Assembly: GCF_004348735.1 (NCBI RefSeq) | Contig: NZ_SMKT01000089.1 | Coordinates: 1 to 37,815 of the forward strand | DNA: 37,815 nucleotides | Direction: 5' to 3' | Source of the DNA: Actinomadura sp. KC06 | GTDB taxonomy: Bacteria > Actinomycetota > Actinomycetes > Streptosporangiales > Streptosporangiaceae | Shown: positions 31,001 to 37,737 of the stretch, one piece after another | Layout of the letters: the number at the start of each line of letters is the position of its first letter | Position numbering within the stretch: the first letter of the stretch is position 1 | Program-made: the position numbers and the translations under genes | The notes under the pieces: model-generated | Databases searched by the model: none | Seen by the model: the letters and a program-made list of their open reading frames with translations, nothing else | What the model was told of the DNA's origin: nothing

Positions 31001-31521
31001 TCCAGCCCGGCCCTGTCCCAGAACTCACGCCGGTACACCTTGTTCCACGGCGTCCGGTCGCGCATGAGCCCCGGCTTGGACGACACATGCGTCCTCGAAC
31101 ACGACTCCGCGAAAACCCCGTCGTGCAGGTGCGACTGCCAGTCCCGATCACCGTCCATCCGGTGGACGTTCCCGGAGGCCATGTCGGACCCGGACCGCTC
31201 CAGCGACCCGACCAGCCGCTCGTACGCCTCCCGTTCGACGACGTCGTCGGCGTCGGCGAACGCAAGATACTCGCCCTTCGCCTGCCGCACCCCTGCGTTG
31301 CGCGCGGGCCCCGGCCCCTCGTTGTCGCGCGTCACCAGCCGGAACCTCGAGTCCCTGGCGCACATCTCCTTCGCGATGACGGCGCCGTTGTCGACGGACC
31401 CGTCGTCCACCATGATCACTTCAAGGTCGCGCAGCGTCTGCCCGGCCAGCGACTCCAGGCATTCCCGGATGAACTCCTCGGTGTTGTGGAACGGCACGAC
31501 GACGCTGAGCTTCGGGGACAT
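28018..31521 (-). CDS. Bifunctional GT2 / CDP-glycerol glycerophosphotransferase (paralog B)
   Basis: A 1167-residue paralog of the next gene, with the same three-part plan. Its GT2 domain is intact: KLSVVVPFHNTEEF, VDDGSVDNG (38-46), GPARNAGV (71-78) and DADD (90-93). The C-terminal TagF domain (about 780-1150) has CWHGTPLKKLGYD, SGYPRNDVL, LYAPTWRDD, LLRTHYLVTD and DISELYLISDVLVTDYSSS. The middle (about 370-760) is shared with paralog A and unassigned. It probably primes or builds a teichoic acid, the GT2 part adding sugar and the TagF part polyol-phosphate. AGGAGGAGG lies four bases before the ATG at 31521. It is the first gene of the pair. Confidence 0.93.
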   Translation of the reverse strand: MSPKLSVVVPFHNTEEFIRECLESLAGQTLRDLEVIMVDDGSVDNGAVIAKEMCARDSRFRLVTRDNEGPGPARNAGVRQAKGEYLAFADADDVVEREAYERLVGSLERSGSDMASGNVHRMDGDRDWQSHLHDGVFAESCSRTHVSSKPGLMRDRTPWNKVYRREFWDRAGLEFPKGYYEDPPVTARAHALARSVDVLSETVYYWRKRPGSITEERYDWDNITQRLASARVLRDGMAEYAPRLLNAYDEHALVAIELRVLFEALPRTPDAQQAELVAIGADLADGISPRVLKRLPAMTRLQLHLLCRRMLPELLEVLRYVQLKKAADAPRVRRGLRHRWYAEFPFFEDEERGVPLHVYDVTDELRPAAWIDRTEWVDGRLRIEGHAYIRHLDSSTEDGSRIRVWLLAANKRGLMRVPVRRVRRPDVTARSRQSAVSYDWSGFVADIDPSSLRMFGRWRDVDWIPCVEIVNRGLRRRTTFSNPRLTGPQWPADRECAPGVRVQGVASRRRFVLQVRRTAAAVVGCHLEGGRPAGGLETGLEGAELWLDGWSRTPLGDKPRIVAVPKGGHAKVTGPVEPFDNGRSGEGDHGFRAKLPVAGLVRHPGDWEITLPGGVKPYLEEKSAGIAFPVPGGEVELARTRRSTMRIVVRERVLAVDVVSWSDDGALRLEGTCTDQAGRPDALIIRRRRSSEEHTVTLRWEGDRFTAKFCPARMQVLGFARPLVSGRWDAFADVGGREQPVVVRRHTLRDLPEPFEAGLHRITLRTQKTDQLQLQVETALDDDERGAYAQSRIRSGHYRRHLNLPVRELALFDAYKGRQYSCNPRGIYDELRRRETDLEFVWVTENGQFGKPAGARTVLTGTREYYEALARARYVIGNWSQQEWFTKRDDQTYVQCWHGTPLKKLGYDVKQMPYKRTEGVDWMEYDVPQWDLLLAQNEFSVPLFRQAFGYEGDVLVSGYPRNDVLNSPHREEIASAVRRRLGIPDGKKVVLYAPTWRDDFHLAIGKRAFRLEFDIERFRQALGRDHVLLLRTHYLVTDRPKLRPGDCVIDASVYPDISELYLISDVLVTDYSSSMFDFAVTGRPMVFFTYDLERYRDHVRGFYFDFDAEAPGPLLSTSQEVVDALREPAALDAGYRNLRAAFAARYCPHDDGHAASRVLDRVLQRPA

Positions 31522-31675
31522 GGGGCCTCCTCCTCGCCCCACCGAGCATGGTGACGTTCTGTCGCCGCATGAACGCGCATCGCGATTGCCGGGCCGTCCC
31601 CTGACGCAGACTTGACCTCGCATGGCCGCCATTTACCGCCAGATGACCAAATGGCCCGGCGCGCGCCGCCGGGCC

Positions 31676-31706
31676 CTGCCGCCTCGCGGCACTGCCGCCT
31701 CGCGGC
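31676..31706. repeat. Tandem hairpin-forming repeat
   Basis: CTGCCGCCTCGCGGC occurs at 31676-31690 and 31692-31706, separated by one A. Each copy holds a small hairpin, GCCGC-CTC-GCGGC. It lies between the carotenoid oxygenase stop (31738) and the teichoic acid operon start (31521), and may end the upstream transcript. The rest of the 216-base gap shows no gene. Confidence 0.6.
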
Positions 31707-31737
31707 GGGCGTCGTTCGGCGCGGCGCGGGCCGTCGG

Positions 31738-33228
31738 TCAGTGGATCGGGAGGCGGTCGGGGTGCGGGATCGGGGCGGCGGGGTCGGCGACACGGCGCGT
31801 GAACGTGCCGTGGAATCCGAACGGAAGGTGATGCGGAAGGTGCAGCGCCGCCACCGGGGCGAGGTCTCGGGCGTTCAGGACGGTGAGCTGCGAACGATGC
31901 TCGGCGGCGAGATAGACCACGGACAACAGCCACCCGTCGTCCTCGGCCGCATCCGGTGTGCGCGGGACGAAAATGGGTTCACCCACGTAAGTGTGCGAGC
32001 CCATCTCCTGCACCTGCGTATTGCCGATTTCGTTGTCGACCTTCAGGACGCTGTCGTACGCGCCGCTCGGGCCCGTCCGTCCGGCCAGGTACGTGTATCG
32101 ATGCGGACGGGTTGAGCGCCGCCAGTCGTACTGCGGAAACTCCCCGGGCAACTCGGACAGCGGCGTTTCGACGACACGTCCGCCCGCGGTGATCCGGTAC
32201 CGCATGAGCCGGCTGGACGGCAGATCCGTGAAACGCGTGCGAAATTCCGAAAGATCACGCCTGAGCGCGCTGAAATCGTCGAAAAGCACCAAGTCGACAA
32301 CAGTGTCGGCACCGTCCTCAAAGGCGTTCGCGACGTGGACGTGCACGAGCGCGTCATGCTCCACGATGCGTGCCGGGCCTCCATTGCGCGGCACGAGCAC
32401 GAACCGCGTCCCTTTCTCCGGACGATGCCGAATCGCGTCGAAAACGGGCGCGCCGCTGAGCATCGTCCGCAGGTCGAACCTGTACGGGTCGAGGACGAAG
32501 ACCATGTGCTCCCTGGTGAGCGCCACGTCATGGTTCCACGGCATGTTCATCATCCGGACCTTGGCGAGCCGCCGCAGCCGTCCGCGCCGATCCACCTTCC
32601 AGCAATTCAGGGACGGCAGCGGAGTGAAGTCCTGGCCGAAATTGAACATCTCGCCCGTCGCCGGGTCCCATTTCGGATGGGCGGAGAACGCCTTGAGCAT
32701 GCCGCGCAGCCGTCCGCCGAAGTCGTGCACGCCGAGAGTTTCCAGCGTGTCCGGGTCGAGGCGGTGCGGCGGGCCGCCCTCCCACAGGGCCAGGAGCCGG
32801 TCGGCGTGCAGCGCGACGCCGGTGTTGGCGACGTTCGCGGGCCCGCCGCCTCGCGCGAAGTTGGCCCAGAACCCGCCCGGAAGCGCCGTCCCGACACCGG
32901 GATGGCGCGGGCGGCCGGAGACTATGCCGTCCCTGAATTGGGACGTCCGTACGTACCGGTTCCGGAACCGCACGGACCGTCCGTCGAAGGTGAATTGCGA
33001 GACCATCCCGTCGCCGTCGAACAGGTGGTGCAGCAGCGTGCGTCCGACCTCCCATTTGCCGGGCCCGATGCGGTAGAGCGTCCCGGTGAGCCCGGACGGA
33101 AGCTCACCGTCGATCTGGTCGATGACGTGGTCGTGCTCGTGCATCAGCGGCGCGAAGATCCTCCCCATGTCCGGAGCGGTGACCTGTGACGACCCGGCGA
33201 TCAGGGACGGAGGGTTGTGCCGCGACAT
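31738..33228 (-). CDS. Carotenoid cleavage oxygenase (RPE65/CCD family)
   Basis: A 496-residue seven-bladed propeller dioxygenase. The four iron-binding His are seen in FSAHPKWD (His184), PWNHDVAL (His233), HVANAFED (His298) and PFGFHGTF (His473). The family cleaves a double bond in carotenoids, apocarotenoids or stilbene-type phenylpropanoids with O2; the substrate here is not readable. No carotenoid biosynthesis genes are in the window. GGGAGG lies five bases before the ATG at 33228. It is divergent from a TetR gene, and its promoter region carries two dyad operators, so repression by that TetR is very likely. Confidence 0.93.
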   Translation of the reverse strand: MSRHNPPSLIAGSSQVTAPDMGRIFAPLMHEHDHVIDQIDGELPSGLTGTLYRIGPGKWEVGRTLLHHLFDGDGMVSQFTFDGRSVRFRNRYVRTSQFRDGIVSGRPRHPGVGTALPGGFWANFARGGGPANVANTGVALHADRLLALWEGGPPHRLDPDTLETLGVHDFGGRLRGMLKAFSAHPKWDPATGEMFNFGQDFTPLPSLNCWKVDRRGRLRRLAKVRMMNMPWNHDVALTREHMVFVLDPYRFDLRTMLSGAPVFDAIRHRPEKGTRFVLVPRNGGPARIVEHDALVHVHVANAFEDGADTVVDLVLFDDFSALRRDLSEFRTRFTDLPSSRLMRYRITAGGRVVETPLSELPGEFPQYDWRRSTRPHRYTYLAGRTGPSGAYDSVLKVDNEIGNTQVQEMGSHTYVGEPIFVPRTPDAAEDDGWLLSVVYLAAEHRSQLTVLNARDLAPVAALHLPHHLPFGFHGTFTRRVADPAAPIPHPDRLPIH

Positions 33229-33243
33229 GGACGCCTCCCGCAT

Positions 33244-33263
33244 CTGGCTACACCCGTATCCAG
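33244..33263. promoter_or_regulatory. TetR-type operator 1
   Basis: CTGGCTACACCCGTATCCAG is a dyad of the form CTGGnTACnnnnGTAnCCAG with perfect symmetry at the eight defined pairs' positions. It sits just downstream of the -10 of the carotenoid oxygenase promoter, covering the predicted transcription start, 30 bp from operator 2. Confidence 0.75.
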
Positions 33264-33292
33264 AACGTAAATTCTGGCTACACCCGTGTCAA
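33264..33292 (-). promoter_or_regulatory. Near-consensus promoter of the carotenoid oxygenase gene
   Basis: On the minus strand TTGACA (33292-33287), a 17-base spacer and TACGTT (33269-33264) match the -35 and -10 consensus of the main sigma factor. The predicted start is near 33257, giving a leader of about 28 bases. Operator 2 covers the -35 and operator 1 the start site. Confidence 0.75.
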
Positions 33293-33293
33293 G
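33274..33293. promoter_or_regulatory. TetR-type operator 2
   Basis: CTGGCTACACCCGTGTCAAG shares its first 14 bases with operator 1, but its right half is weaker (GTG and CAAG instead of GTA and CCAG). It overlaps the TTGACA -35 box, so a repressor here would block polymerase. It also ends nine bases before the TetR start codon, allowing autoregulation. Confidence 0.7.
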
Positions 33294-33301
33294 ATTGGAG
33301 G

Positions 33302-33958
33302 GTGGCTTCCCGTCCCTACGCAGGCGTCACCGCCGACCGCCGCCGCGCCGACCGCCGTGCCGCGCTCCTAGACGCCGCCCTGGACCTCCTGGCGACCCAA
33401 GGTCTCCGTGGCACGTCCCTACGTGCGGTGTGCGCGTGCGCCGGGCTCAACACGCGCTACTTCTACGAGAGCTTCACCGACCTGGAAGCCCTGCTCACCG
33501 ACGTCCACGACCGCATCATCACCGAGACCGCCGACGCCGCCGCCCAGGGAGTCTCGGCCGCCGGCCCTGGTGCCTCCCTGCACGCCGCCGTCCGCTCCGC
33601 CGCGACGGCCGTCCTGGACGTGTACCGAGCCGACCCGCGCAAGGCCCGCGCCGTCCTGATCGAAGCGTCCGCCAGCCCCGTCCTGCGCGCCCGCCAGCGC
33701 GAGGCCCGTCGCCACTACACCCGCCTCGTCATCGAGTACGCCCGGACCTTCTACGACATCCCGTCCTACGCCGACGCGCAGATGCACTTCACCGCCACCA
33801 TGCTGGTGGCGGGCTGGTCCGAGAACCTCATCGCCTGGCTGGACGGCGAACTCCAGACCACCGCGTCCGCCCTCGCCCACATGTTCGCCGACGCCACCGA
33901 AGCCCTGGCCACCCAGGCCGCCGGTGCCGCCCGCGCTGCAGCGAACCTCCCACACTGA
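33302..33958 (+). CDS. TetR-family regulator divergent from the carotenoid oxygenase
   Basis: A 218-residue regulator. The N-terminal helix-turn-helix (about 15-65: RRAALLDAALDLLATQGL, TSLRAVCACAGLNTRYFYESF) is followed by a helical ligand domain ending in an Ala-rich tail. The GTG at 33302 directly follows GGAGG with no spacing, so either translation is inefficient or the transcript is leaderless. No in-frame start upstream is better. The two 20-bp dyads between this gene and the carotenoid oxygenase are its likely binding sites; the inducer may be an apocarotenoid or other substrate or product of the oxygenase (inference). Confidence 0.88.
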   Translation: MASRPYAGVTADRRRADRRAALLDAALDLLATQGLRGTSLRAVCACAGLNTRYFYESFTDLEALLTDVHDRIITETADAAAQGVSAAGPGASLHAAVRSAATAVLDVYRADPRKARAVLIEASASPVLRARQREARRHYTRLVIEYARTFYDIPSYADAQMHFTATMLVAGWSENLIAWLDGELQTTASALAHMFADATEALATQAAGAARAAANLPH

Positions 33959-33960
33959 CC

Positions 33961-33978
33961 GTGCAGAAGGCGCTGCAC
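33961..33978. terminator. Hairpin between convergent tetR and guaA
   Basis: GTGCAG (33961-33966) pairs with CTGCAC (33973-33978) around a six-base loop, within the 43-base gap of two convergent genes. A bidirectional terminator is plausible; no U tract. Confidence 0.45.
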
Positions 33979-34001
33979 ATCGCCGCCGTGGATCTAGGCG
34001 G

Positions 34002-35582
34002 TCACTCCCACTCGATGGTGCCCGGAGGCTTGGACGTGATGTCGACCGTGACGCGGTTGATCTCGCGGACCTCGTTGGTGATGCGGGTCGAGATCCGCTG
34101 CAGCAGCTCGTAGGGGAGCTTCGCCCAGTCGGCCGTCATCGCGTCCTCGCTCGTCACGGGACGCAGCACGATCGGGTGGCCGTAGGTGCGGCTGTCCCCC
34201 TGGACGCCGACGGAGCGGACGTCCGCCAGCAGGACGACGGGGAACTGCCAGATGTCGCGGTCGAGCCCGGCGTTGGTGAGCTCCTCGCGGGCGATCGCGT
34301 CGGCGTCGCGGAGAATGTCGAGGCGGTCGCGGGTGACGGCCCCGACGATGCGGATGCCGAGGCCGGGGCCGGGGAACGGCTGGCGCCAGACGATCTCGGT
34401 CGGCAGGCCGAGCTGCTCGCCGAGCGCGCGGACCTCGTCCTTGAACAGCGTCCGCAGCGGCTCGACCAGCTTGAACTGCAGGTCTTCGGGGAGGCCGCCG
34501 ACGTTGTGGTGCGACTTGATGTTGGCCGCGCCGGTGCCGCCGCCCGATTCGACGACGTCCGGGTAAAGCGTCCCCTGGACAAGGAATTCGACCGGTTCGG
34601 GAGTGTCCTCGCCGACGATCTCCCTGGCCGCCTCCTCGAAGACGCGGATGAACTCGCGTCCGATGATCTTGCGCTTGTCCTCGGGGTCGGCGACGCCGTC
34701 CAGGGCGGCGAGGAAGCGGTCCTGGGCGTCCACGACGTGCAGGTTCACGCCGGTTGCGGCGACGAAGTCCTTCTCGACCTGCTCGGGCTCGCCCTTGCGC
34801 AGCAGGCCGTGGTCGACGAACACGCAGGTCAGCTGGTCGCCGATGGCGCGCTGGACGAGCGCGGCGGCGACCGCCGAGTCGACGCCGCCGGACAGCGCGC
34901 AGATCGCCCGCTTGTGCCCGACCTGCTCCCGCACCGCCTCGATCGACTCGTCCGCGATGTTCACCATCGTCCAGTTCGGACGGCAGCCGGCGCCCTCGTA
35001 GAGGAACCGCCGCAGCACCTCCATGCCGTGCGCGGTGTGCAGCACCTCCGGGTGGAACTGGACGCCGAAGAGGCCGCGGTCGAGGTCCTCCATGCCGGCG
35101 ACCGGCGTCACGTCCGTGCTGGCCGTGACGGTGAAGCCGGACGGGGCGCGGCTGACGCAGTCGCGGTGCGACATCCACACCGGCTGCTCGTGCGGCAGCC
35201 CCGCGAACAGCATGCCGGGGGACGTGACGGTGACGGTCGCACCGCCGAACTCGGCGACGTCGGAGTTCTCCACCGTCCCGCCGAGCGCCTGCGCCATCAC
35301 CTGGTGGCCGTAGCAGATCCCGAACATGGGGACGCGCTGCCGCTGCGACAGGTCGAACAGGCCGTCCGGCGCGACCGGGGCGCCCTTCTCGTACACCGAC
35401 GCCGGGCCGCCCGACAGGATGATCGCCTTCGGGCGCCGCGCGAGCATCTCCGCCGCCGGCATGGTGGACGGCACGATCTCGCTGAACACATGGCACTCGC
35501 GGACGCGCCGCGCGATGAGCTGGGCGTACTGCGCGCCGAAGTCGACGACGAGAACGGTGTCAAAGGATTGGTCTGCGGCCAC
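34002..35582 (-). CDS. guaA: GMP synthase (glutamine-hydrolysing)
   Basis: A 526-residue purine enzyme that converts XMP, ATP and glutamine to GMP. The class I amidotransferase domain (about 8-195) has Cys90 in MFGICYGHQ and the pair His177/Glu179 in GVQFHPEV. The ATP-pyrophosphatase domain carries SGGVDS (231-236), and the C-terminal dimerisation domain ends VDITSKPPGTIEWE. The GTG at 35582 is chosen because AAGG lies eight bases upstream and the resulting start matches family length; longer in-frame extensions are unsupported. It stands alone, with housekeeping expression expected. Confidence 0.97.
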   Translation of the reverse strand: MAADQSFDTVLVVDFGAQYAQLIARRVRECHVFSEIVPSTMPAAEMLARRPKAIILSGGPASVYEKGAPVAPDGLFDLSQRQRVPMFGICYGHQVMAQALGGTVENSDVAEFGGATVTVTSPGMLFAGLPHEQPVWMSHRDCVSRAPSGFTVTASTDVTPVAGMEDLDRGLFGVQFHPEVLHTAHGMEVLRRFLYEGAGCRPNWTMVNIADESIEAVREQVGHKRAICALSGGVDSAVAAALVQRAIGDQLTCVFVDHGLLRKGEPEQVEKDFVAATGVNLHVVDAQDRFLAALDGVADPEDKRKIIGREFIRVFEEAAREIVGEDTPEPVEFLVQGTLYPDVVESGGGTGAANIKSHHNVGGLPEDLQFKLVEPLRTLFKDEVRALGEQLGLPTEIVWRQPFPGPGLGIRIVGAVTRDRLDILRDADAIAREELTNAGLDRDIWQFPVVLLADVRSVGVQGDSRTYGHPIVLRPVTSEDAMTADWAKLPYELLQRISTRITNEVREINRVTVDITSKPPGTIEWE

Positions 35583-35619
35583 CAAGAACGCCTTTCGCAC
35601 GGGCCGGAACGACCCCTCC

Positions 35620-35625
35620 AGTCTA
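35620..35625 (-). promoter_or_regulatory. Candidate guaA -10 element
   Basis: TAGACT on the minus strand (35625-35620) fits TAnnnT and would give a leader of about 30 bases. No recognisable -35 lies at the right distance. Confidence 0.3.
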
Positions 35626-35815
35626 CGGGCCCGCTGCCAGCGCCGATGCGCGCGCCCCTGGCGCGACCAACACATGGTGCGATCCGCCGATAACGGTCGG
35701 CATCCATTTACCTTCATCACACTCACGGCAGGACTTCACTCTGATACCTGTTGATGACGCCCTGTATTCGCGTGGTTCCCGTCCGCAAGCGTCCTCCCTA
35801 GGCCCTAGGAGTGCC

Positions 35816-36835
35816 GTGAAGCTGCTCGCCGTCATCGCCTTGATCGCCGCCGCCGTCCCGGCACTGCCGTCCGGTCCGCCACCGGGCGCCGTGGGCTCGG
35901 TCGCCGGTGCTGCCCGTACGGGCTCTGCACACCTGGGCTCTGCGCACCCGGGCTCTGCGCACCTGGGCCATGCACACCGGGGCGAATGCGCGGACGCCGG
36001 CGCACGGCTGCGGCCGGGAGGGCACGGGCGGGAACACAACGATCTGACGCCCGGACAGGCCGCCGCAGTCGAGCAGCAACTCAACCGGATATTGGACCGT
36101 CTCGGCCTGGACCTCGGCCCGGCGGACGGCACGGGCGGTCAGTCGACCGGCGCCGGCCTGCGCGCCGCCGAACCGATCAGCGTTCCCGTCTACTTCCATG
36201 TGCTGCACGACGGTTCCGAGGGCAACGTCTCCATGGCGGAGGTCAAGCGCCAGATCGACACATTGAACGATTCCTACGGTGGACGGAACGGAGGCGCGAA
36301 CACCCGTGTCTCCTTCAAGCTCCGTGCCGTCAGCCGTACGGACAACGCCGACTGGTTCAACGATCCGGAACAGTACGAGAAGACGTACAAGCCGAGGCTG
36401 CGCAAGGGCGGTAAGTCGACGCTGAATCTCTACAGCGCCCGCATAGGCGGAGACCTGCTCGGCTGGTCGACGTTCCCGTGGAAGTACAAGTCCGAGCCGA
36501 AGATGGACGGCGTGACCATTCACCACGGCAGCATGCCGGGCGGCCCGATCGAAAACTTCAACAAGGGCTTCAGCGCTACGCACGAGGTCGGCCACTGGCT
36601 CGGGCTCTACCACACGTTCCAGGACGGCTGCGGAGCCAAGGGTGACCGCGTCGCGGACACCCCGGCCGAGCGTGATCCTACGAACGGGTGCCCGTCCGGT
36701 AAGGACACGTGCCTCTCCCCTGGGGACGACCCAGTGCACAACTACATGGACTACAGCTACGACACGTGCATGACGTCCTTCACCGCTGGGCAGGGCGCCC
36801 GTATCCACAAGGTGTGGAAGGCGTACCGCGCCTAG
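35816..36835 (+). CDS. Secreted M43 (pappalysin/cytophagalysin) zinc metalloprotease
   Basis: A 339-residue exported metzincin. The signal peptide (about 1-19) is followed by a Gly/Ser/Ala/His repeat linker (about 36-55) and the catalytic domain: HEVGHWLGLYH holds the three zinc His (256, 260, 266) and Glu257, and NYMDYSYDTCM supplies the Met-turn. Cysteines near 272, 292, 299 and 318 probably form the two disulphides usual in M43B enzymes. AGGAG lies five bases before the GTG. It converges on the AlkD gene. Likely an extracellular protease for nutrition or matrix processing. Confidence 0.93.
   Translation: MKLLAVIALIAAAVPALPSGPPPGAVGSVAGAARTGSAHLGSAHPGSAHLGHAHRGECADAGARLRPGGHGREHNDLTPGQAAAVEQQLNRILDRLGLDLGPADGTGGQSTGAGLRAAEPISVPVYFHVLHDGSEGNVSMAEVKRQIDTLNDSYGGRNGGANTRVSFKLRAVSRTDNADWFNDPEQYEKTYKPRLRKGGKSTLNLYSARIGGDLLGWSTFPWKYKSEPKMDGVTIHHGSMPGGPIENFNKGFSATHEVGHWLGLYHTFQDGCGAKGDRVADTPAERDPTNGCPSGKDTCLSPGDDPVHNYMDYSYDTCMTSFTAGQGARIHKVWKAYRA
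35921..35980 (+). repeat. Four 15-bp tandem repeats in the M43 gene
   Basis: Four units of the form GGCTCTGCRCACCYG, the last diverged, encode GSAHL, GSAHP, GSAHL and GHAHR. They form a His-rich linker between the signal peptide and the pro-region. Confidence 0.85.
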
Positions 36836-36844
36836 CGGGCGCGG
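36826..36844. terminator. GC-rich hairpin over the M43 stop codon
   Basis: CCGCGCC (36826-36832) pairs with GGCGCGG (36838-36844) around TAGCG, which contains the stop codon. It lies at the junction of convergent genes and may terminate both. Confidence 0.45.
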
Positions 36845-36850
36845 CCGGCG

Positions 36851-37573
36851 CTAGCGGCCGAGGATGCGGGCGGCTTCCTCGGCCGGTAGCCGGCGGACGG
36901 CCTCCCGTAGCGTGACCCCAGACATGACGCCGACGCGTGGTTCGACCCACGCCACCACCCATTCCGGGTCCTTCTTCGACAGCTCGCGCAAGACCCACCC
37001 GAGGGCTTTGCGGATGAAGAACTCGCGTTCACCGATCAGGGCGTCCCCGAACCGGTCGAGCCTTACCAGATCCGGGTTCCCGGTCCGGACGCCTGCGAGC
37101 AGAGCCAGGACGGCCGTACGCCGTATCCACATGTAGGGGTCGCCGACCCAGGCGTCCAGTGCCGTGCCCAGGTCCGGGTACCGGAGGACCATTCCGCCGA
37201 CGACCTTTTCCGCGATCTGGTCCACGTACACCCAGCTCGCCGAATTGCGGACGAGCCGTTCGGCCATCCCGAGGTCGCGCGGTTCCAGCGACGAGACTCG
37301 CTTGATAAGGATTTCTATCGCCGCCATGCGCGCCTCATGCACCGGACGGCCGTCGTCGGTCACGTCCCAGAGGGCCGTGGCGAGAGCGACCAGATCGTCC
37401 CGCGTGGGCTTGGTCTTCACCGCCGACACCGCCACCTTGCGCAACGCCGGCACGGGCACGCCGATGTGCGTGAAATCGCTCTTCAGGTAGCGCTTCTCAT
37501 TCTCGGCGCGCACCGGGTCGGCCTGCGCCCGCAACTCCGCCAGGATCCGCGACACCTCGTCCTCGACATCCAT
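36851..37573 (-). CDS. AlkD-like DNA alkylation repair protein
   Basis: A 240-residue HEAT-like repeat protein of the DNA alkylation repair family, which excises N3- and N7-alkylated purines. Family-typical segments are KRYLKSDFTHIGVPVPALRK (about 27-46), VYVDQIAEKVVG, DPYMWIRRTAVLA and EREFFIRKALGWVLREL. The Trp and Asp/Arg residues of these segments line the DNA groove in AlkD. No Shine-Dalgarno sequence precedes the ATG at 37573; a TAGCGT -10 candidate (37585-37580) six bases upstream suggests a leaderless mRNA. Substrate range cannot be read from sequence. Confidence 0.9.
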   Translation of the reverse strand: MDVEDEVSRILAELRAQADPVRAENEKRYLKSDFTHIGVPVPALRKVAVSAVKTKPTRDDLVALATALWDVTDDGRPVHEARMAAIEILIKRVSSLEPRDLGMAERLVRNSASWVYVDQIAEKVVGGMVLRYPDLGTALDAWVGDPYMWIRRTAVLALLAGVRTGNPDLVRLDRFGDALIGEREFFIRKALGWVLRELSKKDPEWVVAWVEPRVGVMSGVTLREAVRRLPAEEAARILGR

Positions 37574-37579
37574 GCGGAC

Positions 37580-37585
37580 ACGCTA
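37580..37585 (-). promoter_or_regulatory. Candidate leaderless -10 of the AlkD-like gene
   Basis: TAGCGT (minus strand 37585-37580) ends six bases before the ATG, the arrangement expected for a transcript starting at the start codon. No clear -35. Confidence 0.4.
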
Positions 37586-37737
37586 CGCCGCGCGCTAGGG
37601 CGCCGTATTCAGCGTTACACGTCCTGATTCGTCCAGGTTTGCCAAAGACGAGAGGGTTGTTCGCATCCACTCTTGTTCCAGCAGTAACTCCGCTCCCCGC
37701 GCGCGCCTCCAGCTCGCGCCGCCCCCCGAGGAGTTCC

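Noticed and set aside
28519..31554. Plus-strand open frame of 1011 codons
   Set aside because: Antisense to the GT2/TagF paralog B, which has unambiguous motifs.
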